A stretch of DNA of 64,000 nt from Variovorax sp. WS11 (GTDB lineage: Bacteria > Pseudomonadota > Gammaproteobacteria > Burkholderiales > Burkholderiaceae_C), in the NCBI RefSeq assembly GCF_010499245.1, contig NZ_JAAGOW010000004.1:124001-188000 (forward strand), written 5' to 3'. The number at the start of each line of letters is the position of its first letter. Position 1 is the stretch's first letter. A program made the translations under genes and the position numbers. The notes beneath the pieces are model-generated. The model searched no databases, was not told the origin of the DNA, and saw only the letters and a program-made list of their open reading frames with translations. Below are positions 44,389 through 53,395 of this stretch, in pieces.

Positions 44389-44420
44389 TTGCATGATAAT
44401 AATAGTATCATCATGTGCAA
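44389..44420 (-). promoter_or_regulatory. displaced operator of ribbon-helix-helix paralog 2
   Basis: TTGCATGAT ... ATCATGTGCAA, an inverted repeat with TTGCA/TGCAA ends, occupies the same relative place as the 41688-41714 repeat does for paralog 1. It is followed by a shared CTTGGATTGCA-type segment (ATTTGGATCGGA in the other copy). The intron now separates it from its gene by about 2 kb. Confidence 0.6.
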
Positions 44421-44459
44421 CTTGGATTGCACACCAAGCAGGTCAGATCTGATCCTGCT

Positions 44460-44897
44460 TGGTCGGGACTGGAGCCCTTGATTTGCATTGCCTCAATGAT
44501 TCCTGCGCACGGCAGGCGGGATGGCCGCCTGGGTCGCTGATGCGCGTCGGTGACCACGACCATGACGGCATCGAGGTGCCCACCAACGTCAACTTCGACA
44601 TCGGGCGCTACGGCATCGACATCGCATCCCGGCGCCATGCGGACGGTCTGGTGTTGACGGGGCCGATCACACGCAGCATGGCCGGCACTGCAACTGTGCT
44701 GGGATGGCGGGCCCGATTCCAAGCTGATGGTCGGGGTGGGGGCCTGCGCGATATCGGGCAGCCCCTTCGGGGACTCGTCAGCCTTGGAGCGAAGTTTCCT
44801 CGACCGATTCAGGCCGACGCTTTACGTGCTTGGGTGTCCGCCCCATCCGTTGACCTTTGTCTGCGGGGTGCTTGATCTGCTCGGCATCAAGAGCTGA
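44460..44897 (+). pseudogene. NuoB/HyfI-like 20-kDa iron-sulfur subunit, broken
   Basis: Remnant of a second small subunit like the intact one at 53395. The first frame gives NVNFDIGRYGIDIASRRHAD and GLVLTGPITRSMAG, then shifts near 44715. The next frame continues SKLMVGVGACAISGSPFGDS and FRPTLYVLGCPPHPLTFVCG, ending GVLDLLGIKS at 44895. The N-terminal CxxC of the family (CNGCE in the intact copy) is replaced by sequence without cysteines, and one segment is shortened. It lies upstream of the Hyf-like genes, in the same direction. Confidence 0.75.
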
Positions 44898-44945
44898 GAT
44901 TTTTCAGTAGACGACCTGCTACCGACTTCAGCACCCACCACGCCA

Positions 44946-45704
44946 TTGACCACTCAGCGATCAAATCTCCATCACAACTTGATGCTGGTCCAGTTTCGGC
45001 CACCTGGCGGGAACCCTCAAGTTTGCGCGGCACTTTGGCGCGAGGGGGACTTCGTACATCTCGCGTCGCCGCTCATGCGCACGCGCCATGGTGTCAAGGA
45101 CCTGAGAGCCTTTGCGCAGCAGTTCCCTGACGCCTTGGCGTCGATCGATGCCTTCGAGGAAGCCATGACCTGTCTGGATGCGGCTTGCTACGCTGCCGTC
45201 GATCCGCACGACGTCGACACTGCCTGCCAGTTGTACCCTGAGTGGAGGCTGCAATGCGTGCGGTACGACGCAAGCGATTCGAGCTTGTCGGGGCTCGCAA
45301 GCCTCATTCGAGCGGCCGGGACCACCGGCTCATTCCCAAGATTGATCATGCGCGACTGCCTGCTGGAGATCGTCAAGCAGATACTGAAGAGCGTCCCCGA
45401 GCTGGCGGCAGTCCAGATCGAATCGACTCCGCAAGAGGGGAATGATGTCGCGACGCTGGACCTGGGGCTGGATCGCGCGGTGGTCATCACCTTGCTCACG
45501 AACATCGCTTCGACGGACGTCGTTTGGCAAGGGGTATTGGCACACCACCGGGTGACGGACCCGAGCAGTGCTCACGCTCAATGCCTGCTCGTATTTCCCA
45601 ACCTTCAGATCAGCCAACCCACATTCCTCACCCCACGCGTAGTGATCGCCAACATGGACACCGAGCACATTCGCGCATCACTGCTGCACCTGGCCAAGCG
45701 CTGA
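44946..45704 (+). CDS. protein of unknown function near the Hyf-like block
   Basis: About 240-252 residues. The start is unclear: TTG 44946 opens the frame and ATG 44982 (MLVQFRPPGG) is the first ATG. No signal peptide or long hydrophobic segments. It contains acidic helices (DLRAFAQQFPDALASIDAFE) and a beta-like second half (GLDRAVVITLLTNI). I do not recognise a family. It is 35 bases before the first spermidine-synthase-like gene and probably co-transcribed with it. The conserved frame and position make it a likely accessory gene of the adjacent system. Confidence 0.55.
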   Translation: MTTQRSNLHHNLMLVQFRPPGGNPQVCAALWREGDFVHLASPLMRTRHGVKDLRAFAQQFPDALASIDAFEEAMTCLDAACYAAVDPHDVDTACQLYPEWRLQCVRYDASDSSLSGLASLIRAAGTTGSFPRLIMRDCLLEIVKQILKSVPELAAVQIESTPQEGNDVATLDLGLDRAVVITLLTNIASTDVVWQGVLAHHRVTDPSSAHAQCLLVFPNLQISQPTFLTPRVVIANMDTEHIRASLLHLAKR

Positions 45705-45739
45705 ATCCGAAGCCGCGATCAGAGATCAAGAACCCCAGG

Positions 45740-46510
45740 ATGACGAACTCGCCCATGTCCGACAGTCCCGCGTCCGCGCAGCACACCAAGCCCTTCATCT
45801 ACGAGACCCCCAACTCCAAGGCCCTCCATTTCTGCATCCGCGACATTCAAAGCCGCATGCGGCTCAACGACCCGTACGCGCTCGCTCTCGAGTACACGCG
45901 CACGATGATGGGATTCCTGCTTTTCAAGCCGCAGCCGCGGAGCATTGGAATGATCGGCTTGGGTGGTGGGTCGCTGGCCAAGTTCTGCTATCGCTATTTG
46001 AGTCGTGCCCGAATCCAGGTCGCCGAGATCAATCCGAGAGTGATCGCCCTGCGCGAGGAGTTCCACATACCGCGCGATGACGCGCGGTTCATCGTTCTCC
46101 AAAGCGACGGAGCGGACTTTGTACGCCGCAGCCCCGGTCGTTTCGATGTGTTGATGGTCGACGGCTATGACCTTGAGGGGCTGCCCGCGCAGTTGTCTTC
46201 TCAAAGCTTCTACGACGACTGTCATGAGGCCCTCCAGCCCGACGGGACCATGGTGGTCAATCTGCAGCACGGTGCCCCCGGAAGCAACGAGCACCTGCCT
46301 CGCATCCGTCGCAGTTTCAACGGCTCGGTCCTGGTGGTCGATGACGGCGAGGAGAGCCACAGCGTTGTGTTTGCCTGCAAAGGCAATGCCCTGGGAACGT
46401 ACCGCCTGGGAGCGATTCGCAGGCCGCCGGACCTCGACCCGGGCGCAGCCAGCCAGCTGCTCGCCGGGTTCGCGTTGATCGCGTCAGTGCTGAAGGACCA
46501 GCGAGGCTAG
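45740..46510 (+). CDS. spermidine-synthase-fold protein (copy 1)
   Basis: Class I methyltransferase-like fold of the SpeE type, 256 aa. The nucleotide-binding loop is MIGLGGGSLAKFCYRYL, followed by VAEINPRVIALREEF (acidic residue that would hold a ribose) and DVLMVDGYD, with QSFYDDCHEALQPDGTMVVN after it. It lacks the N-terminal beta-barrel of true spermidine synthase, so polyamine synthesis is doubtful. A paralog is at 54097-54930, on the other side of the Hyf-like genes. ATG 45740 or 45755 may be the start; both copies have MSD at the second position. Function unknown. Confidence 0.75.
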   Translation: MTNSPMSDSPASAQHTKPFIYETPNSKALHFCIRDIQSRMRLNDPYALALEYTRTMMGFLLFKPQPRSIGMIGLGGGSLAKFCYRYLSRARIQVAEINPRVIALREEFHIPRDDARFIVLQSDGADFVRRSPGRFDVLMVDGYDLEGLPAQLSSQSFYDDCHEALQPDGTMVVNLQHGAPGSNEHLPRIRRSFNGSVLVVDDGEESHSVVFACKGNALGTYRLGAIRRPPDLDPGAASQLLAGFALIASVLKDQRG

Positions 46511-46519
46511 CGTTCTTAG

Positions 46520-46547
46520 TTCTTGAATCGCATGGCATTCATATACT
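46520..46547 (+). promoter_or_regulatory. candidate promoter before hyfB
   Basis: TTCTTG and TATACT with a 16-base spacer in the 225-base gap after the first spermidine-synthase-like gene. The -10 is good and the -35 moderate. Confidence 0.4.
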
Positions 46548-46735
46548 ATGTGCATCGGGTACCTATTGCATTGCCATGCTGAGGATCCATGGAGCTTCAA
46601 CCTGCGCGCCTGCCCCCGCTCGTCGCCCCTCATGGGAGGGAAGCCTTCGAGCGGCCGTGGGCGGTGCAGGATCGGAAGGCATCGCAGAGGGTGCGTCGGC
46701 TGCCCGGTGACCTTGCGCAGCACGGTGCCTGAGTC

Positions 46736-48766
46736 ATGAGTGGCCTGCCCCCCGTCACGCAATGGCTCCATCTCGACTGGATGCTCATTGTGGCGATGGC
46801 CTGGCTGATCGTGGGGGCCGCCGGGATCTTCGCCCTGCATCGCTTCGGCCTGGTGTCCCAGGTGCTCTTCCCCATGGGGGGCCTGCTCGGGTTGGCGCTC
46901 TTCGGCCTGGCGCTGGACGCGCTGCTCGGTCGCCCCGAGGTCGCCGTCGCCGTGTTGCCGATCGGGTTGCCGGCACTGCCCTTCCATCTCCGCCTGGACA
47001 GCCTGTCGGCTTATTTCCTGATGGTGATCGGTGGAGCCTCAGCCGGCATCTCCATGTTTGCGGCCGGCTACTTCCGCAAGGGCGAAGGCACGCCCCCCGG
47101 CCTGCTGTGCCTGGAGTATCACGTCTTTCTGGTCAGCATGGTGGGGGTGATCCTCGCCGACGACGCCTATGCATTCATGGTGATGTGGGAGACGATGGCG
47201 CTGTCGTCCTACTTCCTGGTGACCGCGAACCACCGCATGGCCGAGGTGCGCAGCGCGGGCTATCTCTACATCACGATGGCGAGGATCGGCGCGATCGCCG
47301 TCCTGTTGTGCTTCGGCGTGCTGCAGGCCAACACGGGCGACTACACCTTCGCCAACATGCGCGCCCAGGTCTTGTCGCCGTTTTGGGCCTCCGCTGGCTT
47401 CCTGCTTGCCTTGTTCGGCTTCGGCGCCAAGGCCGGCATCGTGCCGTTGCATGTGTGGCTGCCAGAGGCCCACCCCGCTGCGCCGTCCCCCGTCTCGGCC
47501 ATGATGAGCGGGGTCATGCTGAACACGGCCATCTACGGGTTGTTGCGCGTGTCTTTCGACCTGCTGCATACACACCAGTGGTGGTGGGGCGGCCTGCTGC
47601 TGACGGCCGGCCTGGCGACGGCCCTGTTCGGCGTGATCTTCGCGGCGGTGCAGACCGATATGAAGCGGCTGCTGGCCTATTCGTCGATCGAGAACATGGG
47701 CCTGTTGTTCGTCGGCATGGGCCTGACCTTGATTTTTTCGGCCTACGACATGAAGCCGATGGCAGCACTCGCATTGACGGCGGCCCTCTATCACGTCGCC
47801 GGCCACGCCTTTTTCAAGAGCCTGCTCTTCCTCGGGACCGGCTGCGTGCTTCATGCCACGTCCGAGAGAAGCCTCGGCAAGCTGGGGGGGCTGATCCGGA
47901 TGATGCCCTGGGTCGCCTGGCTCACCCTGTTGGGCGTGCTGACCAGCGCGGGCCTGCCGCCGCTGGGGGGGTTCGTGTCGGAATGGCTGCTGCTGCAGAG
48001 TTTCCTCTTCACGCCAGGGCTGCCCGTGCCCTTGCTGACCATGCTGATTCCGGTCGTGGCTGCGCTCATCGCCCTGGTGGCCGCGCTGGCCGGCTACACC
48101 ATGGTCAAATTCTTCGGCGTGATCTTCCTCGGGCAACCGCGCGAAGAGAAGCTGGTCCACGCCCACGATGCGGGCCGCTGGGAACGCACGGGGATGGTGT
48201 GGCTGGCGCTTGGCTGCATCGCGCTGGGACTGCTGCCGACACAGTTCATTCAATTGATCGATCCGGTGACGCAGCAACTGGTCGAATCGGGTCTCGGCGC
48301 CAAGGCGGCAGCCAGCGGCTGGCTGTTGGCGCCGAACAGTCTCGCGCAGGCCAGTTACGGTCCCGTGATCTTTCTGCTCGGAATCCTGGGTAGCTTTGCG
48401 CTCGCCTTCCTGCTGGTGCGCAGGCTCTACCACGGCCGCGTACGCCGTGGCCTGCCCTGGGCCTGCGGCTTCCCGTGGGGCACCGCCCGCATGCAGGACA
48501 CCGCCGAAGGATTTGGCCAGCCGATCCGCCAGATCTTCGAACCGTTCTTCCTGATGCGACGTGATCTGCCCACGCCCTTCGATGCGAAACCGCGCTATCG
48601 CGTCACGGTCGAGGATCACTTCTGGCGCTGGCTCTATCTGCCCCTGGCCGAGCTGGCGGCGTACCTCGCGCGGCTGATCGGCCTGATGCAGCAAGGCCGG
48701 ATCTCGGTGTACCTGCTGTACAGCTTCCTGACGCTGGTGGCCACGCTGCTGGTGGTGATGCGATGA
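46736..48766 (+). CDS. hyfB: HyfB-like antiporter subunit (NuoL/Mrp family)
   Basis: Large inner-membrane subunit, 676 aa with about 15 hydrophobic helices, homologous to the proton/sodium-pumping subunits of complex I and of hydrogenase-4. Family blocks are MVMWETMALSSYFLVTANHR, GIVPLHVWLPEAHPAAPSPV, and KRLLAYSSIENMGLLFVGMG, which carry the buried Glu, Lys and His of ion channels. The soluble C-terminal region (LPWACGFPWGTARMQDTAEG) matches HyfB/HycC. First gene of the compact hyfB-C-E-F-G-I run; the next gene begins 7 bases after its stop. Confidence 0.9.
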   Translation: MSGLPPVTQWLHLDWMLIVAMAWLIVGAAGIFALHRFGLVSQVLFPMGGLLGLALFGLALDALLGRPEVAVAVLPIGLPALPFHLRLDSLSAYFLMVIGGASAGISMFAAGYFRKGEGTPPGLLCLEYHVFLVSMVGVILADDAYAFMVMWETMALSSYFLVTANHRMAEVRSAGYLYITMARIGAIAVLLCFGVLQANTGDYTFANMRAQVLSPFWASAGFLLALFGFGAKAGIVPLHVWLPEAHPAAPSPVSAMMSGVMLNTAIYGLLRVSFDLLHTHQWWWGGLLLTAGLATALFGVIFAAVQTDMKRLLAYSSIENMGLLFVGMGLTLIFSAYDMKPMAALALTAALYHVAGHAFFKSLLFLGTGCVLHATSERSLGKLGGLIRMMPWVAWLTLLGVLTSAGLPPLGGFVSEWLLLQSFLFTPGLPVPLLTMLIPVVAALIALVAALAGYTMVKFFGVIFLGQPREEKLVHAHDAGRWERTGMVWLALGCIALGLLPTQFIQLIDPVTQQLVESGLGAKAAASGWLLAPNSLAQASYGPVIFLLGILGSFALAFLLVRRLYHGRVRRGLPWACGFPWGTARMQDTAEGFGQPIRQIFEPFFLMRRDLPTPFDAKPRYRVTVEDHFWRWLYLPLAELAAYLARLIGLMQQGRISVYLLYSFLTLVATLLVVMR

Positions 48767-48773
48767 GGTCGCC

Positions 48774-49721
48774 ATGAGCTTCGCCGCCTTCATGTCGCAG
48801 CTGCTGGAGATCGTCATCGCGATCGGGCTGGCACCCCTGCTGACCGGCTGGGTCAACCTGTGGCGCGCGTGGCTCCAGAACAGGACAGCGCCCAGCCTCT
48901 GGCAACCCTACCGGATGCTGCACAAGCTGTTCAACAAGGAGTCGATGGTCGCCGATCACGCATCGCGACTCTTTCGCGTCACGCCCTATGTGATGTTCGG
49001 CTGCATGGTCCTGGCCTGCGCCATCATCCCCACGCTGTCGACCGATCTGCCGTTGGCGCCGGCGGCCGATGCGATCGCACTGGTCGGGCTGTTTGCCCTG
49101 GCGCGGGTGTTCATTTCGTTGGCTGCCATGGACGTCGGCACCGCGTTCGGCACCATGGGGGCACGGCGCGAGATGCTGATCGGTTTTCTGGCCGAGCCCG
49201 CGCTGTTGATGGTCCTCTTTTCGGCTTCGCTGATTTCCCAGTCGACGTCGCTCACCACCATTGTCGAGACGCTGACTCAGCGTGAACTGGCGATCTATCC
49301 CGGCATGGCCTTTGCCGGGGTTGCATTCACGATGGTGTCGCTGGCCGAGAACGCGCGCGTACCAGTCGACAACCCGGCCACGCACCTCGAGCTGACGATG
49401 ATTCACGAGGCGCTCATCCTCGAGTACTCGGGCCGCCACCTGGCGCTGATCGAATGGGCGGCCAGCCTGAAGCTGTTCGCTTACTCGTGCATCGGCCTGG
49501 CCCTGTCCTTCCCCTGGGGCGTTGCGCAGGCGCAGGCCCCGCTGCAGATGCTGCTGGCCCTTCCCGTGCTGGCGGCCAAGCTCGCCGTGGGCGGCTTTCT
49601 GCTGGCCGCGCTGGAGACGGCAAGCGCCAAGATGCGCATCTTTCGCGTGCCCGAGTTCCTGGCCACCGCCTTCCTGCTCGCGGTGATCGGCATGCTGGTA
49701 CACCTGCTCCTCAACCAGTGA
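48774..49721 (+). CDS. hyfC: HyfC-like membrane subunit (NuoH family)
   Basis: 315-aa integral membrane protein with about eight helices. NuoH-type features include NKESMVADHASRLFRVTPYV near residue 50 and AENARVPVDNPATHLELTMI near 200, the acidic loop that links electron transfer to ion movement. It forms the membrane foot on which the two soluble subunits sit. GAGG precedes ATG 48774. One base separates its stop from hyfE. Confidence 0.9.
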   Translation: MSFAAFMSQLLEIVIAIGLAPLLTGWVNLWRAWLQNRTAPSLWQPYRMLHKLFNKESMVADHASRLFRVTPYVMFGCMVLACAIIPTLSTDLPLAPAADAIALVGLFALARVFISLAAMDVGTAFGTMGARREMLIGFLAEPALLMVLFSASLISQSTSLTTIVETLTQRELAIYPGMAFAGVAFTMVSLAENARVPVDNPATHLELTMIHEALILEYSGRHLALIEWAASLKLFAYSCIGLALSFPWGVAQAQAPLQMLLALPVLAAKLAVGGFLLAALETASAKMRIFRVPEFLATAFLLAVIGMLVHLLLNQ

Positions 49722-49722
49722 C

Positions 49723-50385
49723 ATGAGCAGCAGCATCCTGACCCAACTCGTCAACCTGCTCGGCGCGGTGCTGCTGATGCTCGCCTTCGCGATGATCTCG
49801 CAGCGGCGCATCCTCACTCTGATCCACTTGTTCACGATGCAGGGTGCGACGCTGGCGCTCGCGACCGCCGTTGTCGGCTATGTAACCGGCCAGCACCACC
49901 TGTACCTGTCGGCCGGGCTGACCGCGGTGCTCAAGGTGCTGTTGATCCCGTACCTGCTGCACCGGGTCATCGACCGTCTCGACATCCGCTGGGACGTCGA
50001 GACGCTGATCAACATCCCGACGACGATGCTGATCGGCATCGGGGTCGTGATCTTCGCGTTCAATCTGGCGATACCCATTTCCCAGTTGTCGTCAGCGCTG
50101 GTCAGCGGCACGCTGGGCATCGCGCTGGCCTGCGTGCTGCTGTCGTTCCTGATGATGATCGCGCGCGCGAAGGCGGTTCCGCAGGTCATCGGCTTCCTGG
50201 CGATGGAGAACGGCCTGTTCTTTGCCGCCACGTCGGCCACCTACGGCATGCCAATGGTGGTCGAGTTGGGCATCGCCCTGGACGTGCTAATCGGCGTGCT
50301 GATCCTGGGCGTCTTCATGTTCCAGATTCGCGAACAGTTCGACAGCCTGGACATCCGCCACCTCGAAAAACTGAAGGAAGACTGA
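49723..50385 (+). CDS. hyfE: HyfE-like membrane subunit
   Basis: 220-aa membrane protein with about seven helices; its first half is NuoK-like and it has the HyfE-type end (FMFQIREQFDSLDIRHLEKL). Sequence marks include LIHLFTMQGATLALATAVVG and AIALACVLLSFLMMIARAKA-like stretches. It joins HyfC to the antiporter subunits. One base separates it from hyfF. Confidence 0.85.
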   Translation: MSSSILTQLVNLLGAVLLMLAFAMISQRRILTLIHLFTMQGATLALATAVVGYVTGQHHLYLSAGLTAVLKVLLIPYLLHRVIDRLDIRWDVETLINIPTTMLIGIGVVIFAFNLAIPISQLSSALVSGTLGIALACVLLSFLMMIARAKAVPQVIGFLAMENGLFFAATSATYGMPMVVELGIALDVLIGVLILGVFMFQIREQFDSLDIRHLEKLKED

Positions 50386-50386
50386 G

Positions 50387-51841
50387 TTGCTCGCATTGGC
50401 CTTCCTTCTCGCAACGCCCCTGGCCGGTGGGCTGGTGCTGGCGCTGGTCGGCCAGCGCGACAACGCACGCGACGTCAACGTCGCCTTCAGCCTGGGCACC
50501 TTCGTCGCCGCCTGCGTGCTCACCGCGCAGATCGTTGAGAGCGGGCCGATGCTGGTGTGGGAGCGCGAGTTCTACATCGACCCGCTGAATGTCTTTCTCG
50601 TCACGCTGACCGCGTTCGTGGGCCTGACCACATCCATCTTTTCGCGCCCCTACATGCGCGTGGAGCGCGACCACGGCAAGATGACCCCGCCGCGCCTGCG
50701 CCTGTACCACAGCATGTACCAGCTGTTCAGCTTCACGATGCTGCTGGCACTGACGACCAACAACATGGGCATCGTCTGGGTCGCGATGGAGGCGGCCACC
50801 CTGACCACCGTGCTGCTGGTCAGCGTCTATCGCACCGCCGCCAGCCTGGAGGCCGCATGGAAATACTTCATCCTGTGCGGCGTGGGCATTGCCCAGGCGC
50901 TGTTCGGAACGGTGCTGCTCTACATGGCGGCCGAGAAGGTGATCGGCCCCGAAGGCGGCGCCTTGCTGTGGACCAACCTCGATGCGGTGAAGGACCAGCT
51001 TGACCCGAACATCATCACGCTGGCGTTCGCGTTCCTGTTCATCGGCTACGGTACCAAGGTCGGCCTGGTGCCGGTTCACAACTGGCTGCCGGACGCCCAC
51101 GCCGAGGGGCCAACGCCGGTATCGGCCGTGCTGTCGGGCCTGCTGCTGAACGTCGCACTCTACGCAATCCTGCGCTGCAAGGTGCTGACCGACGGCGCGC
51201 TGCACTATCCGCTGGCCGGGCGGTTGATGATGGGCTTCGGCCTGCTGTCCATCGTGGCGGCGGTCTTCTTCATGATCCGGCAAAAGGACGTGAAGCGCAT
51301 GTTTGCCTACTCGTCGATCGAGCACATGGGAATGATGACCTTCGCTTTCGGCATGGGCGGCCCGATCGCCAACTACGCCGGGCTGCTGCACATGACGGTG
51401 CATTCGCTGATCAAGTCCGCAATCTTCTTTGCCGTCGGTCATGCCACGCAGAAGGCGGGCACCCAGCTGATGGAAGACATCCGCGGGCTCATCAAGGTCA
51501 GCCCGACGGTCGCCTGGGGGCTGATGCTCGGATCGCTCGCCATCCTTGGCATGCCCCCGTTTGGAGTCTTCGCGAGCGAGTTCCTGATCGTTACGACTGC
51601 GATGCGCGAGCAGCCCTGGGCGACCCCGTTCCTGCTGATCGCCTTGGGCCTGGCGTTTGCATCCGTCTTCAGCCGGGTGCAGCCGATGGTGTTCGGCGAG
51701 ACCAACGTGAGGCCCTTGGCGCACCCGCCCGCCCTGATTCCGGTGTTCATGCATCTGACGCTAGGCCTGATGCTCGGTGTCTACATCCCACCCTATCTCA
51801 ACGCCTGGTACGTCCAGGCAGCGGCGATGCTGGGGAACTGA
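50387..51841 (+). CDS. hyfF: HyfF-like antiporter subunit (NuoN/NuoL family)
   Basis: 484-aa membrane protein with about 14 helices and the antiporter signature IGYGTKVGLVPVHNWLPDAH plus KRMFAYSSIEHMGMMTFAFG and the TM5 Glu in GIVWVAMEAATLTTVLLVSV. Start is TTG 50387 behind AAGGAAG. With HyfB it gives this complex two antiporter-like subunits; hyfD of the Escherichia coli set is absent. The next gene begins 4 bases after its stop if ATG 51846 is used. Confidence 0.9.
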   Translation: MLALAFLLATPLAGGLVLALVGQRDNARDVNVAFSLGTFVAACVLTAQIVESGPMLVWEREFYIDPLNVFLVTLTAFVGLTTSIFSRPYMRVERDHGKMTPPRLRLYHSMYQLFSFTMLLALTTNNMGIVWVAMEAATLTTVLLVSVYRTAASLEAAWKYFILCGVGIAQALFGTVLLYMAAEKVIGPEGGALLWTNLDAVKDQLDPNIITLAFAFLFIGYGTKVGLVPVHNWLPDAHAEGPTPVSAVLSGLLLNVALYAILRCKVLTDGALHYPLAGRLMMGFGLLSIVAAVFFMIRQKDVKRMFAYSSIEHMGMMTFAFGMGGPIANYAGLLHMTVHSLIKSAIFFAVGHATQKAGTQLMEDIRGLIKVSPTVAWGLMLGSLAILGMPPFGVFASEFLIVTTAMREQPWATPFLLIALGLAFASVFSRVQPMVFGETNVRPLAHPPALIPVFMHLTLGLMLGVYIPPYLNAWYVQAAAMLGN

Positions 51842-51845
51842 TCAG

Positions 51846-52012
51846 ATGGCGCAGCCGAACTCGATTCGATCTGCGACGCCTGCCGGCGCCGTTGCCCGCC
51901 TGGCACGGGCGGGTGAGTCGGGACGCCTGGGCGCCACGGCGCGCAGTATCGCGGACGCGGGTGGACGGCTCGTTTCGGTCTGGGCGTCGATCGCAGCACG
52001 TCCGGCGACGGA
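51846..52012 (+). other. out-of-frame N-terminal segment of the HyfG-like gene
   Basis: From ATG 51846, 4 bases after hyfF, the frame reads MAQPNSIRSATPAGAVARLA and ARSIADAGGRLVSVWASIAA, then leaves the hyfG frame. The second frame takes up with SGDGMAACAAYAVSDGLVWL. Together they look like one NuoC-like N-terminal domain broken by a one-base deletion (or two-base insertion) near 51990-52010. Confidence 0.6.
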
Positions 52013-53395
52013 ATGGCGGCGTGTGCAGCCTATGCCGTTTCCGACGGGCTGGTCTGGCTCGAACTGAAGCTCGACGACGCAGCGCAAGGGTTTCCCGATC
52101 TGGCCGTTGCATTCCCGTGCGCGGAGCGCATGCAACGCGCCGTGGCCGACCTGTCAGGCATCCGGGCCGAGGGCAGCCGCGATGATCGCCCTTGGCTCGA
52201 CCACGGGGTGTGGCCACCCGGATCATTGCCGCTGCAACACACGCCCCTGCCCGAAGCAGCCGCTGCCGCCGGCGCGCTACCTGCCAACTACCCCTTCGTG
52301 CGCGTCGACGGCGACGGGGTGCACGAGATCGCCGTCGGGCCCGTGCATGCCGGCATCATCGAGCCCGGCCACTTTCGCTTCTCCGTCGTGGGCGAGAAGG
52401 TGCTCAGGCTGGAACAGCACCTTGGGTACACGCACAAGGGCATCGAGCGTCGGTTCACGGAACTGATGCCGCTGGAAGCCCCTCGTCTCGCAGGGCGGGT
52501 CTCCGGCGACACAACGGTCGCTTATGCCTGGGCCTACAGCATGGCGCTCGAATCGGCCTGGGGCGGCGAGATCCCGGAGCGCGCCGCCTGGCTGCGTGCG
52601 CTGATGCTGGAGCGCGAGCGGGTGGCCAATCATCTGGGCGATCTCGGCGCTCTGGGGAACGATGCAGCCCTGGCCTTCGGCCTGGCGCAGTTCTCGCGCC
52701 TGCGCGAGGACTGGTTGCGCCTGTCCAAGGAGATTTTTGGCCACCGCCTGATGATGGATGCCATCGTGCCCGGCGGCGCTGCGATCGATCTGACACCCAC
52801 GATGCGGACTCGCCTGAGCACCCAGTGCGACGTGATCGAGCGCGAGGTGCGCGCGCTGCGTCGTATCTACGACGAGCACGCGGGCTTGCAGGACCGGTTT
52901 GTCGGCACGGGACGGGTAACGCCCCAGCTGGCTGCACAACTCGGCCTGACGGGCCTGGCAGGACGCGCCAGCGCGCAGATGGCCGATCTGCGCTGCGACT
53001 TCCCCTGGCCGCCCTACGATCAGCTGAAGGCCGCGATGGCGGTGCACAGTGATGGCGATGTCGCCGCACGCGTGGCGGTGCGGTTCGAAGAAGCATTCGA
53101 GTCATTGCGGCTCATCCGCGCCATCTGCTCGGGCTTGCCGGACGGCGCCGCTCGTGCCGAGCTTCTGCCTCGGGCCTCTACATCGCTGGGTGCAGGTCGG
53201 GTCGAAAGCTGGCGGGGCGAGGTTCTCGTCGCGCTGGAGATTGGCGGAGATGGTCGCATCGTGCGATGTCATTGCCATGATCCATCCTGGCAGAACTGGC
53301 CGGTGCTCGAGCACGCCATCATCGGCAACATCGTTCCGGACTTTCCGCTGATCAACAAGTCCTTCAACCTGAGCTACTCGGGCCACGATCTCTGA
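52013..53395 (+). CDS. HyfG/HycE-like large subunit without NiFe ligands
   Basis: Soluble large subunit related to NuoCD and to the hydrogenase-4 large subunit, 460 aa from ATG 52013. The NuoD-type core has EIAVGPVHAGIIEPGHFRFS and EQHLGYTHKGIERRF. The two cysteine pairs that bind NiFe in hydrogenases are gone: RVSGDT (residues 162-167) stands where RxCGxC should be, and DPSWQN (423-428) where DPCxxC should be. So it cannot be a hydrogenase. The C-terminal PLINKSFNLSYSGHDL is like non-hydrogenase HycE relatives of actinobacteria. A frameshift seems to have removed the first 50 or so residues (51846-52012). It overlaps hyfI by one base (TGATG). Electron donor and acceptor unknown. Confidence 0.85.
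   Translation: MAACAAYAVSDGLVWLELKLDDAAQGFPDLAVAFPCAERMQRAVADLSGIRAEGSRDDRPWLDHGVWPPGSLPLQHTPLPEAAAAAGALPANYPFVRVDGDGVHEIAVGPVHAGIIEPGHFRFSVVGEKVLRLEQHLGYTHKGIERRFTELMPLEAPRLAGRVSGDTTVAYAWAYSMALESAWGGEIPERAAWLRALMLERERVANHLGDLGALGNDAALAFGLAQFSRLREDWLRLSKEIFGHRLMMDAIVPGGAAIDLTPTMRTRLSTQCDVIEREVRALRRIYDEHAGLQDRFVGTGRVTPQLAAQLGLTGLAGRASAQMADLRCDFPWPPYDQLKAAMAVHSDGDVAARVAVRFEEAFESLRLIRAICSGLPDGAARAELLPRASTSLGAGRVESWRGEVLVALEIGGDGRIVRCHCHDPSWQNWPVLEHAIIGNIVPDFPLINKSFNLSYSGHDL

Noticed and set aside
45740..46510. Annotating the two SpeE-like proteins as spermidine synthase
   Set aside because: The N-terminal beta domain and polyamine-site context are missing; only the S-adenosyl-binding fold is supported.
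46762..48393. Second plus-strand frame within hyfB
   Set aside because: A shadow of hyfB in another frame, with Arg/Gly-rich composition.
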